Made by a program: the position numbers and the translations under genes. DNA of 64,000 nt from Adenanthera pavonina (taxonomy: Eukaryota; Streptophyta; Magnoliopsida; Fabales; Fabaceae): assembly GCA_026686845.1 (NCBI GenBank), contig JAIVEN010000008.1, positions 12,802,501 to 12,866,500 of the forward strand. The letters run 5' to 3'. Each line of letters opens with the position of its first letter. The stretch's first letter is position 1. The notes beneath the pieces are model-generated. The model saw nothing but the letters and a program-made list of their open reading frames with translations, was not told the DNA's origin and did no database searches. Positions 48,603 to 60,099 of this stretch are shown here, piece after piece.

Positions 48603-49249
48603 TATATTGTATTTAATAGAAGATGGTGAAAGGTTATGGGCCAAAAATTTAATGTTTCATATATATATATAGAGAGAGAGACACACACACATGTTTGTAT
48701 GAATAAATAAGAAAATCATCTAAGTTTACTTTATTTCCGAAAAAAAAAAAGAAAAACAAAGCCAGGTTTACTTTGAAAATTTATACATAATTAATAATTT
48801 TTTTGGGACAACCAATCAAAAGAGTTTCTTGTACAGCTCATAAATCATGTACTATTTTTGTAATGGCATTAAGACACTTGTGTCAGCTCAGCTTAATGAG
48901 GCGATTGAAGTTGCATGTGACCTCTATATGCATTAAACTGCGGTTAAAAGCATTGCTCAAATAATTATATTTATTTATTTATTTTGCATTTTCAAATAAA
49001 ATTGTAATATTTATGTGTTTGAACTGCGAATTGATTAGATATTTTTGAAAAGCTAATAATTAAATTCAAATATATATATATATATAAAGTCATACCTGGA
49101 TTTTAAACCATCGAGACTTAATCACGTTAAAATCTGTAGAGAAAAATTGAAGGAGAAAAGACGAAGTGCGAAGTCCAATAAAATGTATAAAGAAATGTCG
49201 GAAAAAACTAAAAAAAAAAAACCTATATGTAGCCTCATAGTATATGCTA

Positions 49250-49513
49250 CTACCTCTTATCTTTAATATAAGATCCTTTTAATCGAATCACGCGGATTAA
49301 TAATTGAAATTAAAATTAATTAACTACCTCAATTTCTCTAAAAATCCCAATATTTTTTCAAAACTACTCTTATTTAATCTCTCTCTTTCTCTTTGGATAC
49401 ATTAAATAGGGGTATTTTTTTTTGAAATGTATAATAAATATTACTTCGTATATTATAAAGGATCTTATATTTAGGATCAGGATAAAAGATTCTATATATA
49501 GGACTGAAGGGAG
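49250..49513. repeat. Stowaway-like MITE
   Basis: Ends CTACCTCTTATCTTTAATAT and, inverse, CTCCCTTCAGTCCTATATAT. Related to the element at 838. Confidence 0.75.
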
Positions 49514-50070
49514 TACATTATAATTTTTTACTACTGATTGAAGAATACATTTGGTACTCATAATATATATATATATATATATATATATTCGTAAGTTAAC
49601 ATGTATACATTATATGGATTATAAGATGTGTTGAGTGGCTAAATTTGCGTCATGGTAGGGCACTGTACTGTATATTATGTTTGATATGAGCATGTGAAAG
49701 TATCGGGATTAAAAATTATATATATATATATATACACACACACACAATAGCCATACAGCTATTTGTATGAATAAATAAGAAAATCAACTAATTTTACTTT
49801 ATTCAGGAAAAAAAAGAAAAGAAAAAATCCAATTTGCTTTGAAAATTTACAGTTAATTAACCAAAAATATTTTTTTGGGACAACCAAGCAAAAGAGTTTC
49901 ATGTACCACTCATAAATCATAAACTAATTCTGTAATGGCATTATGGCTTGTGTCAGCTTAGCTTAATTAAGCACTTGAGTTCAGCTGAATGTGCATATGA
50001 CCTCTATATGCATTAAATCAATGAGGTCAATCCAAGTTAACTAGTTAAAAGCATTGCCCAAATAATTATA

Positions 50071-50331
50071 CTCCATCTTATTCTAAATATAGTACATCTC
50101 ATAGAAGTAATATTTGGTCTAAAATATAGGACACCTAATAAGATTATCTTATGCATTAATTATTTTTTTATTTATATTCCTAATTTATGGGAACTATGAG
50201 AGATTGATAATGTAATTAATAAGGGTATATGATTAAAAATATTGGAATTTGTTGATAAATTTAATGATCCAACTAATTTTTTAAGATACATAAACTAGTT
50301 GAAAATATCTTATATTTAATGTCGACTGGAG
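50071..50331. repeat. Stowaway-like MITE
   Basis: Ends CTCCATCTTATTCTAAATAT and, inverse, CTCCAGTCGACATTAAATAT, with TA duplication. The empty site lies in the internal duplicate near 48967 (AATAATTATATTTATTT). Confidence 0.8.
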
Positions 50332-50689
50332 TAATTATTTTGGCTTTTCAAAATAAAATTGTGATAGTTAGGTGTTGAAACTGCGAACTATTTAGGTAAT
50401 TTTGAAAAGCTAATTAAAATCAAATTTATATAAAAAAGTCATGCCTGAATTTTAAACCACCAAGACTTCAATCATGTTAAAATATGCGAAGAAAATTTGA
50501 TGGAAAAAAGAGAAAGTTGTACAAAGTCCATTATATTTTGTAAAGAAATATTGAAAAAAAATAAAAAAGCTACATGAAGACTGATATATATATTAGATGT
50601 AATATTCATAATATATGAATAGTGTGGCTTCTTATCATTTTTCATATTATATTGGTTCGTGCTAATACATGATTATCATGCTGATAGGA

Positions 50690-51310
50690 TGTCATATAAT
50701 AATTCTTCCCAATAGTACCCTCAATCTTGCTTGATTGAAAACCATTGTTGAACCCAACCTACAAAAACTTTTTTAGTTTAGCTTCGTCTGATTCTAACGA
50801 TATACGTGATGTAAACCAAATAATCCTAGCAAAGGAACATTTTGTGAAGATGTGGTCACTAAATTCTATTTCATTTCCACAAAAGAAACCTTTGTATGCT
50901 AACTTAGTTAGAAACAAGATACTCTTTTCCTTAATTTGCCATAATCTCTTTGAATCCTTATTATCGTTATCCAATATCAAAGCGAACAGGAATTTCCAAG
51001 ATTTACAGCTTAACATCCTATGAGTAGCTAGAGAGATTTCACCCTCGCTATATTTCACTATGATCTGTTATTTAGGATTGATTTATTATTTAACCTAATT
51101 TGGTATTCTGATAAACTCTCGAGGTTTATTAAAGCATTAGGATCAGTTGAAGCTCTTGCCTTTTCTCTTATATTTTGTCGTTGCCTTTGTTGTTGAAGTC
51201 CCCAGTCTGACAATAAATTAATCTTATATCTTGTTCCAAATTTGATCTATACTTCTAATTTATTGCAAGAACTTTTAAATTGGTATTGGACCTAAATTAT
51301 CGTTTCATAA
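50690..51310 (-). pseudogene. LINE fragment (zf-RVT region)
   Basis: The minus strand encodes ISLATHRMLSCKSWKF, KRLWQIKEKS and CGNEIEFSDHIFTKCSFARI, the cysteine/histidine motif of the zf-RVT domain of plant L1 LINEs, then GWVQQWFSIKQD. The flanks are full of stops. It is not a near copy of the LINE at 17.4-22.3 kb. Confidence 0.7.
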
Positions 51311-51369
51311 GATTATTATTGGTCGTGATCTATTCTGTTTGTAAAACAGGAGGAAATTAACCAAATGCA

Positions 51370-51762
51370 CAGTACATCAAAAAACACGTAGTTTCCTTTG
51401 CCGTTGTAGTCAACAAACGCAAAGGGAAGTGAAATTTTGATGAATTAAAATATAACTTTCATTTGCCTTTGTTGACACAACCACAAAAGAAAGTATTGAT
51501 TAAATAATTAAAAAAATTAATTGACCACTTTTTTTTGCGGTTGTAGAAAACAACCGCAAAAAAAGGTTCACTTCACATTTTCTTGTTGTAATTGCCAACA
51601 AAAGTGTTTTTCCAATATATTATTTAGTCACACTTAATTAATTTTCTTTGTGATTGTAGAAAACAACCGTGAAATTTTCCTTGGCATCTAAATCCTTTGC
51701 AGTTTAAAATTACAAAGGATTATTACTTTTAACCGCCAAGAAAATCCTTTTTTGGTGTAATG
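51370..51762. mobile_element. small CACTA-like element
   Basis: Ends CAGTACATCAAAAAACACG and, inverse, CATTACACCAAAAAAGGAT. The body is made of repeated GCGGTTGTAG and AACAACCGCAAAA units in both orientations, as in CACTA subterminal regions. No clear 3-bp duplication, so the ends may be off by a few bases. Confidence 0.55.
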
Positions 51763-52158
51763 TTAGATGATAGATGGAGAGATTAATTAGGATATTTATT
51801 AATTAATAGGAACATTCTCAGTCATCATATGAAGTCAATTTATTTATAGCATTCCATCAAACAATGTCACGTGATATTGGTATCTATATGGAACAAATAC
51901 TTCAGCGGACGAGGGATAACGACTAATATGCCTTCCCTCTAGTCACAATGCCATAATAGCATTTTGTGGCTGCCAGTTGTAGTCAATAATTGTTGCCTTG
52001 ATAATATATTGTTTGATGTTAAATATGATTTTGAACTTAGTATAAAATACACTGAAAAACTTATAAAAGCTAATATCTGTTATAAAAATTATAAAAAATT
52101 AAAAATAAATAGTCAATTGATCATTAATTATGTTCTCACTCTAACACCTTGGCAAGTA

Positions 52159-52430
52159 CTTCCTCCGATCAACATTATAAGATATTTTTTATCAATTACA
52201 TGTATATTAAAGAAATTATTTTTTATCTAAAATGGATACAAAAGGTACCAATATTTTCTATTTTATTCTTATTAAATAACTCATTCTATTACTATTATAG
52301 TATTATAAATGAGAAGTATGAAAGAATTAAAGATAAGAATAAAATGAGAAAAAAAATATCTAATAATCTATATTTTGGATAAAAAATTAAATTTATCATA
52401 TAAAATACTCTATAATAGGACCAGAGGGAG
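52159..52430. repeat. Stowaway-like MITE
   Basis: Ends CTTCCTCCGATCAACATTAT and, inverse, CTCCCTCTGGTCCTATTATA, with TA duplication. The empty site (AGCAAGTAAATACTC) survives at 57697-57710. Confidence 0.85.
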
Positions 52431-52930
52431 TAAATACTCTAATGGAAACCGTTGTCGCCTTACCCAACATTTTACTTCTTTTACTTTTTTTTTAACCTTT
52501 TGCACTACAAATTAATTTGTTAGTTACAGTGACCACTTGTTTAGGTTTTTTTAATAAATAAAATGTTTATGTGAGTTGGCTCTCAAGGCTTATCAGGCCT
52601 AAGATACGCTTCAGGGCTCATAGGACTTGTGGGATATGAGCCGTATATTTATCAACTACATCAATCTGGGTAATTTCTCCTATTTTAGACAAGCATTTTT
52701 CAAAGAAAAAGCCCCACCTAATTAATAGCAATTCCGCCTAGTGGTTGAGAAACTTGAGCGTAAATACATTGACACATCGATGGACAAAGAAGAAGAGTTT
52801 GCACCTCGTCAAAACACCTTAATGGCGATTTCGACTCCATGGGAATTTCTTCATCTGTTTTGAAACGTAATTTAGAGATGCATATTTTTGGAATGCTGCA
52901 CATGTATAAAAAAATATGAATATACTTTTT

Positions 52931-53508
52931 CTTCATCTGATTTTTTAAAAATTAATGCACAACGAGCTGTAAACCAGTGAAAACAGTTTTATTTAATTTT
53001 AAAATTTAATTGATTTGAGTTTTTTAAGGACTGTTTTCATACTTTGAAACCAAGCAGTTTTTTACGGGAAATGTTTCTATATGTAAGATGTAACAAAACC
53101 GATTTGTAGATTTATAGCATTGTGGTAAATAGTTTTGGTTTTATAGCATTTTGAGAAAGGATTGCGATCAATTTCCCACATCAGATCGAAGTTCGGCAAG
53201 GAAAGACACTGAACTTCGTAAATGGACTGAAATCAATTCTGTTGAGCGTGTATTTCACCCAAAAGCAAAAACACAAACGAATAAATGCATGCATATACCA
53301 ATAAATAATATAGAATGGAAAACATATAATTATCCATAAATAACGCTACAATATCATTATAGGAGTTTAGCTACACATAATGAGTTCTAATTAACACAAA
53401 TAATGACATTCAATGGCTCTTATTACATAGAGCCGGGAGAGGAAAATTTAAGTGATGACAAAAATACAAGGGTTGGGTCACAATAAATGGCTACTGGCTG
53501 CATCATCG
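52931..53508. other. intergenic, 3' flank of ankyrin copy 2
   Basis: No feature beyond the likely 3' UTR of the gene at its right. Confidence 0.4.
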
Positions 53509-55697
53509 TCAAGGTTGATCAGCTTTGTTGACTTCACCGACTTGGTTGGCTTCACGTACTTGATCGCCAGTCACGATATCATTCCATCCATAAAATAAAA
53601 CAAGAATAATTCTGATAATGAATATTTGACGAAATAAGAAAAGACCGATTCTAACCCGATATGATCCAAAAATGTAAGCAAAAGCGATGAAGATACTGAA
53701 GATCGACCCAATAACAAAAGCAGATTTTGAAAGCAAAGTGTTATAGCTCACAGTAAAACTTATAACGTCTGCAAATGCCAAATTCATGGCTGCCAGGGCC
53801 ATATAAACCAAAAATGAAGCAAAGCGATACTTTCTTTCGGCAACACGACGATCACACAGCGGCAATGACATAAGAATAACAGAACCAAGGGTGGAGGTAT
53901 ACATGGCGATTGTGTTATAAACAACGAATATCTCAAACTGGCCCTTATTAGCCAAAACTGCCATGCCTCTTTTCTTTTGGACTGGGTCGTCCGAGCCATA
54001 TACGCCACCAGGAATTGTGAAACCGGCAGCAAATGTGACTGTGGCTATCAGTATCGCCATAAGCATGAGTGTGTTGGAAGCATCCTTCACCTTCCATTCA
54101 CCATTAACGGATGCTGCGGGTTGTACACCCAACTTATCGTTGGCCTTTAGGGGGACACAGGCACTTTCTAAAATCAAATCTGCTAGAAACTACAGATGAT
54201 AATCGAAACAAACAAGTATAAAACAAGATTCTAGAAGAAGAAATAAAAAACATATACAAAGTTTTATTAGAAGGAAGATTTAATCGACAACTACTTATCA
54301 ACCGTACCTCTTGACGTGTCATTGGAAATTCACGTTGCATCTGAACAATATCTCGAGCTGTTAAACCTTGGTTATTCACAAGGTTCACACAGATTTTTTT
54401 GTCTCGTAACAGGAGGAATAGAGTCCAAATATGCAATTTTTTTGCAGCCAAATGCAGTGGGGTATCTCCATTTAGGTCTTTCTCATTCACAGTTTCAGGA
54501 TGGATCTTTGGGTGTTTTAATAGGTATTCTACCATTTTGTTTTGTCCACGCTTTGCTGCGATGTGAAGAATGTTTTGACCATTATCATGAACCCAAAAGT
54601 TGGTATAAGGCCATTCTACTTGAAGCAATTCTTTCACCACTTGAATATGGTCCCTTCCGCAAGCAAGGTGAATGGGAAGATTACCATTTGAGTTTCGTTG
54701 AAAGGCAACAAGGGTTGATTTCTTTAGAAGTTCACAAACACCTTCTACGTAACCAACGCGTGCTGCAAAATGAAGGGGTGTGTCTCTGTGTTCATCTCTA
54801 AGGTACATCAACTGTTCTTTTTCACCTACTATCTCTTTCAGAAGAGCTACATGTAAAAGCAAACATAACGAAAGTGAAACAAAAACAGAAGTAGCATATT
54901 GATTACTTGATTTTGCATGACACACATACATACCAATATTGCGTTCTGATATGACGGCATGAAGTGGGGAGTTTTCGCAGCAGTTATAAATGATGTGGTC
55001 CGAGGGGAACGGAATCTTCAAGAGACGACGAAGAATTGCCACATCCCCAGTTTGGACTGCCACATATATTGGGGATTTAGCAGGGTAAATGTCCCAATAG
55101 CGATGCTGAGTACTTTCACTTTGCTCCCCCAAAAGGAAATTAAGCCCCTCATGATGCTTGCTCAAAATAGCTTCGTGTAAAGCTGTATTCCCCAAAACAT
55201 TTTTTGACATTATAAAGTCATCCTTATGGGCATCTCCAAATGGATAGAATGACTTCCATCACCCCGATATTCTTAGCTCTAGCAGCAACATGAAGCGGGG
55301 TGTCCTTTCTAATGTTTGTCACATGAAGCAAAAAGTTATTATCAACAAGCAGCTCTGCAATATTTTGTCTCCCAAATTCAGCTGCAACATGAAGCAACGA
55401 GTCACCCGTGGGAGTGGCTTGATGTAAAATGGTGGAACAATCCAGTTGTTTTTCTCGACATACTTTCTCTAAAACATCAAGAAAATTACTTACATCTTCG
55501 TTCTCATCACGTACAGTGACGTACAAATCAAAGCTCATGGTATCTTCAATAACGCCAATTTGCATCAGATTAACTGATGAACTGAACCGCATCTGCAACA
55601 GTTCCTGCAACCTTTGGTAGCATGGCGCCTTCCAGTTTGAATCATTTGCTTCAGTCGCAGCCATCATATTTAGCGCCGCATGAACCGAATTGCTCAT
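53509..55697 (-). pseudogene. ankyrin-repeat/PGG membrane protein, copy 2, one 2-nt deletion
   Basis: ACD6/ITN1-type gene. Start ATG at 55695-55697 (MSNSVHAALNMMAATEANDS), aligned with the start of copy 1. Exon 1 54934-55697, intron 87 bp, exon 2 54308-54846, intron 118 bp, exon 3 53509-54189. Phases are consistent (1, then 0). Nine ankyrin repeats (TGDSLLHVAAEFGRQNIAEL, DTPLHVAARAKNIGVMEVIL, GNTALHEAILSKHHEGLNFL, QNILHIAAKRGQNKMVEYLL and others) precede the PGG domain (AAGFTIPGGVYGSDDP) and four membrane helices. Relative to copy 1, two bases are missing near 55237-55240 (after VILS), giving an early stop at IWRCP. Apart from this deletion the frame corresponds to about 661 residues. Family members act at membranes in defence and salicylic-acid or stress signalling; that role is inferred. 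A sequencing error or allelic variant is possible. Confidence 0.85.
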
Positions 55698-55837
55698 TGG
55701 AATTAGCGCCTCAATGCACACCAAAATGTTAAATCTTGTAATTGATTTACCCAAGCTCAACTTAATTTGAGCCGAATGGGAGTATGCATTAAACAACTCA
55801 AATCAATAATGCAAACTTTATATGCGTTATAATCATA

Positions 55838-56690
55838 GTTTTTATGGTTAAACCGGTTGGAATGATGGTCAAATCGGTAATATATTAATTAAATAAAAAT
55901 AATATTATATACAATAATACATGTAAAAAAATATCAAATTGTTAAGAAAATAACTTTAAATAATCTAAATTTATAATAAATTAAAAAACTCAAATAATAA
56001 TAATAATATATATTAAATCATTAAGCATAATATTAAAACACTTTAATATGATAACACCATATGACCATAATATTATAAAATGAATATACTCCATCCGTTC
56101 TCAATTATAAGAAACAAATAATTATTAAGAAAAAAATAATTTTAGTAATTAAACTCATTAATTATGCTACAATTTCAATTTGTTTTTCAAAATTGCCTAT
56201 ATTAATAGTTTGGAATGTGACTAATTAATTATTGATAATTGTCAACACGGTCTTAATTACTCAAGAGTATAAAAGGAAAATGATATTAATTATTTTACAA
56301 ATTTTATCCATATATTTTATATTTTGAGACGAATAAAGAGTCCCAAAATTCTCTTATAATTTGGAACAGAGGGAGTATAATACAATGCAAATTTTCATTT
56401 CTATAATTATTAATTTTAAAATAGAAAGAGAAATTTTTTTTGATCTTTAACAATTTTTAAAATTAATAATTTTGGCAAAAAAATTAAATTTATGTTAAAT
56501 TTTACATAATTTAAAAAATCATTTGATTATCTGAAAATCACTCTAGTTCCCAGCTCAATTCTGATTCTCAGCTCAAAAACTGGTTCAAAGCAGTCTAATC
56601 CAATCCTACCCCTAAAACGGTTTAGAGCTAAAAACTGAACCGTTCTTATATCTGGGTGACGGTATGTCCTATCTAGTCAAGTTCTCATGA
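55838..56690. repeat. ACCGGTT-type element with nested MITE
   Basis: Left TTTTTATGGTTAAACCGGTT; right CTAAAAACTGAACCGTTC, roughly inverted. AT-rich interior. Relative of 42.05 kb. Confidence 0.4.
56099..56375. repeat. Stowaway-like MITE
   Basis: Ends CTCCATCCGTTCTCAATTAT and, inverse, CTCCCTCTGTTCCAAATTAT, with TA duplication. Confidence 0.82.
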
Positions 56691-57016
56691 CATTGGTTGT
56701 TGTAGGACAAAAATGGTTGTTGTTGGACAAAAATATTATAGCGTTGATTTAAGGGGAGCTTTTTTTTTTTTGATAAACTTAGCAGAAGGGGAGCCATTAT
56801 ATGCACATTAATTAAACCACTGAAGTCAAGTCAATCCAAATTCTGATGACATTGGTTGTTGTAGGACAAAAATGGTTGTTGTTGGACAAAAATATTGTAG
56901 TGTTGATTCAGCAAAAGGGGAGCTTTTCCTTTTTTTTTTTTTTTTTTTTGATAAACTTAGCAAAAGGGGAGCCATTATATGCACATTAATTAAACCACTG
57001 AAGTCAAGTAAATCCA
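56671..57016 (+). repeat. direct tandem duplication, two units of about 165-180 bp
   Basis: ATGACATTGGTTGTTGTAGG, TTGTTGTTGGACAAAAATAT, GGGGAGCCATTATATGCACA and ACCACTGAAGTCAAGT each occur twice, with a T-run of different length in each unit. Confidence 0.85.
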
Positions 57017-57044
57017 ACTACGGAGTAGACACTCAATAGTAATT

Positions 57045-57760
57045 ATATACGCGTCAGATGGTAGATGGAGATATATTAATTTAAATATTTATTACTCCAT
57101 ATGCTTCTTATTGTAAAACTTATTTAACCAAATTACTTGAATTAAAAATAGAGTTAAATTTATTAATTACATTTTTAAAATTATAATATTTTTTAAAATT
57201 ACCCTTATTAAGTTTTTTTTTCTATTTTTTGTGATGAATTAAATTGAATTTTTTCTTAAAAAAAATAATAAATACTAACTTGTATCCAGGAAAAGATTCT
57301 AGATTTAACATTAAGAAAAAATGTCTTATATTTATAGAAGAAGTAATTGATAGAAACTTTTTTCAGTCATCATATGAAGTAAATTTTTTTATAACGTTCC
57401 TTCAAACATCATCACGTGATATTGGCAAATATATGATACGAATACTTCAGCGGACGAGGGGCAGCCACTATATGTCTGCCCAACTGGTTATAATTAACAT
57501 TGTGTGGCTGCCGGTTGTAGTCAATAATTGTGGTTGTGGGCTTGATAAGATAATGTTTGATGTTAAATATGATTTTGAACTTTGGAAAATGCATTAAAAT
57601 TAAACTTAGAAAAGGTAATATTTGTTATAAAAATTATAGAAAATTAAAAATAAATAATCAATTGAACATCACACACTTTCGTTATATAATATCTTAGCAA
57701 GTAAATACTCAAATGGAAACCGTTCACCGTGTGTGTCGCGCCTTACCCACCATCTTACTT
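57045..57760 (+). repeat. duplicated segment, copy c
   Basis: Corresponds to 45016-45460 and 51763-52480: GGTAGATGGAGAT, CATATGAAGT, GATATTGGCAA, CAGCGGACGAGG, GTCAATAATTGTGG, ATGTTAAATATGATTTTGAA, CAAATGGAAACCG. It carries one MITE; it keeps the empty site of the MITE at 52159. Confidence 0.75.
57095..57343. repeat. Stowaway-like MITE, degenerate
   Basis: Begins CTCCATATGCTTCTTATTGT and ends, inverse, CTTCTTCTATAAATATAAGA. Copy b at about 51806-51816 (ATTTATTAATTAATAGG) is the empty site. Confidence 0.65.
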
Positions 57761-57849
57761 TTTTTTTTTCTTCTCTGCACCAAATTGATTTGTCAATGTT
57801 AATGGTTACGTAAAGAGACTAGAATCGAAGTATTTTGTGCATTGAATAG

Positions 57850-58060
57850 TATTAATTTTTGGGTCAGCATATGAAGTCAACTTTTTTAACAGCATTCCAT
57901 CAAACATCATCTACTACGTGATAACGGTATCTATATATTGTACAACCACTTTAGTGGACGAGGGACCATTGCTTCTTATCTCTAGTTTTCTAATTATATT
58001 TATCTTTATTTGTTGACTGATTACGTCCCAAAGTTGTTGACACAGCATTTGTGTGGCTGC
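57850..58060 (+). repeat. duplicated segment, copy d, partial
   Basis: AGCATATGAAGTCAACTTTT, AGCATTCCATCAAACATCAT, GTGGACGAGGGA and TTGTGTGGCTGCCA repeat the core of copies a-c. Confidence 0.65.
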
Positions 58061-58318
58061 CAACTACCCATCCTTACGATAAGATAGAATTGGGGGCCAT
58101 GAAAGGGGCTTTTCATCGAGCGTCTTTCCGAACTTCTAACTTTTTTTCTTCTCTTTCACAAATTGATTTGTCACTTAATATTCAGTTTCTCCTTTTTTCC
58201 AAAACCATTTTCCAAAGCCCATGATATATTATAGATAATTTATATACAAAGCACTTACGTAGAAATATCATTGCAATGATCACAAGCATAGACATCTCTC
58301 TTCATCAAGCAAGAGCCA

Positions 58319-58770
58319 CACTACAAAAAAACAGATTTTCAATGGTGACTTTTAGTAATGATAAAAAAATGCTGTTATTGAAAGTATGACTTTCAATAAA
58401 AATAATAAAAATTATTGCTAAAAGTCTAACTATTGACCGCAACAAAAAAATTAACGCTAAAAAGACATTAATATCACCACTAAAAGGTAACTTTTTAGTA
58501 GCAACACATGAAAGTCGTTGCTAAAGATTTAATATTCACTTATGACAACTTTAGTTACCACTTAAAATAAGACTTAAAGTGGTAACATTTGTGTCAATGA
58601 AAATATTCAGCAACAATATTTTGTTGTTGTTATCGAAGGTTTAACTTTCAGTGGCAACTTTCTTGTTGTCGTCGTCCAAAGTCTGACTTTCAAATATGAC
58701 CTTTTTTTTAGTCGCTGCTAAAAGTAAGACTTTAGATAACAACTTTTAAATGTTGCCACCAAAGTTAATT
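58319..58770 (+). mobile_element. CACTA-like 5' end
   Basis: CACTACAAAAAAACAGATTTT-type terminus followed by about 450 bp of reiterated GACTTTCAA / AGTCTGACTTT / GGTAACTTTTAG units in both orientations, the CACTA subterminal pattern. No matching right end was found, so this is a truncated or larger element. Confidence 0.55.
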
Positions 58771-60099
58771 TTTTGAATTTTTGTTCTTTTCATTTTAAAA
58801 ATTAATAAATAACATATTAAAATAATAATTATGTTATATTTGTATAATTTTATCATAAAGAAATAAAATATTCAACATCTACTTTGTATTGCAAAGATTG
58901 TTTAGTATCTATGGTTAAGATTAAAGTATTTTACTATTTCTTTTCATCTAAAATATTTTAAGTATTTTGAAAGTGTTTTGTTTCTATTTGAGATTGAAAA
59001 CTTAAAAGGTGGAAGCATTGAATTCAATCCACATTTATCCTTACTTTTCCTTCATATTAATTAATGAAATATATTTTTCTTATTAGGATAATTTTTTTAA
59101 TTAACAAAAGGGATTTGTAACATCAATAAAAGAGAACCAGGAAGACAAGCTAATTACTAATTAACTAATGTGATCAACTCTGTATTTAGAAGAATTCTTA
59201 TAAGGTTAAGTTAATTGCTAATATATTTAACATATAAATTAATATTAATACTATTTATTATTAATAGTAATTGATGAAATAATAACTTATCAAGATAATG
59301 ATTAGTAGTTAGTCCAATAGAATAATTAATCATACTAGAATTGAAACTCTCAGTTCAAACTTTTATAGATATTGGTAGTATGAATATTTTCACATAACGT
59401 AAAAATCTAATGAAGTAATATCATGTAAAGAAAGAATACTTATGTGTTGTTAATCTATTTTCCTAAAGAATAAATAATGAAAATATTTAGGAAATAAGTA
59501 TTCTCTAATTCTCTCTATCACCCTCTTGCTATTTTTAATTTTCTTTATTTTCCCATCTATAACAAATTGAGCTTATTACATTTTCCTTTAAATCCTACTA
59601 CGATCAAAATTACAATATTTGTTTTAATGATTTTTTGCATAATTCCTATTATATTATATATATTAAGCATATATAATATAATTTATTAAATAATATAATA
59701 TATGATATATATATATTATATTGCATGATATGAAATAAAAAAAAATAACATAAAATAATATAATATTAATACATATGGATAATAAACGTTATATACATAA
59801 TTATTATTATTTAAAAATAAAAATCAAATTTAAAATTTGGCATGGAAAATAATTTTTCTTGCCAAATAAAAACAAATATATTTATAGAAAATTTTTTTAA
59901 GATTTAAAAATAAAAAAATTATGATATAAATATTCATATAAATATAAATGTATATAAATAAAATATTTGACTCAATATATAATAAATAAAAATACAAATA
60001 ATAAATATTATAATATAACTTTCAAATTTAAACAAGTTATTACATCTTACAACTAATAATTAAAAATAAAATACATCGACCTTCATTCTATTTTACTTT
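58771..60099. other. intergenic AT-rich DNA
   Basis: No coding or structural feature is supported; TATATA runs near 59640-59720. Confidence 0.4.

Larger units (their letters stand above)
45791..52930 (+). repeat. tandem segmental duplication, copy b, expanded by insertions
   Basis: Same block order as copy a, lengthened by seven MITEs, a LINE fragment, a CACTA-like element, and an internal duplication: 48640-49240 resembles 49700-50560 (TTGTATGAATAAATAAGAAA, TTTTTTTGGGACAACCAA, GACCTCTATATGCATTAAA, GTCATACCTGGATTTTAAAC-like). No host gene. Confidence 0.75.

Noticed and set aside
52718..52936. 72-codon minus-strand ORF in the duplicated segment
   Set aside because: The counterpart in copy a (around 45690-45790) does not keep the frame and no family is recognisable.
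54316..54801. 161-codon open frame opposite the ankyrin gene
   Set aside because: It is the antisense shadow of exon 2, whose sense frame has clear ankyrin repeats.
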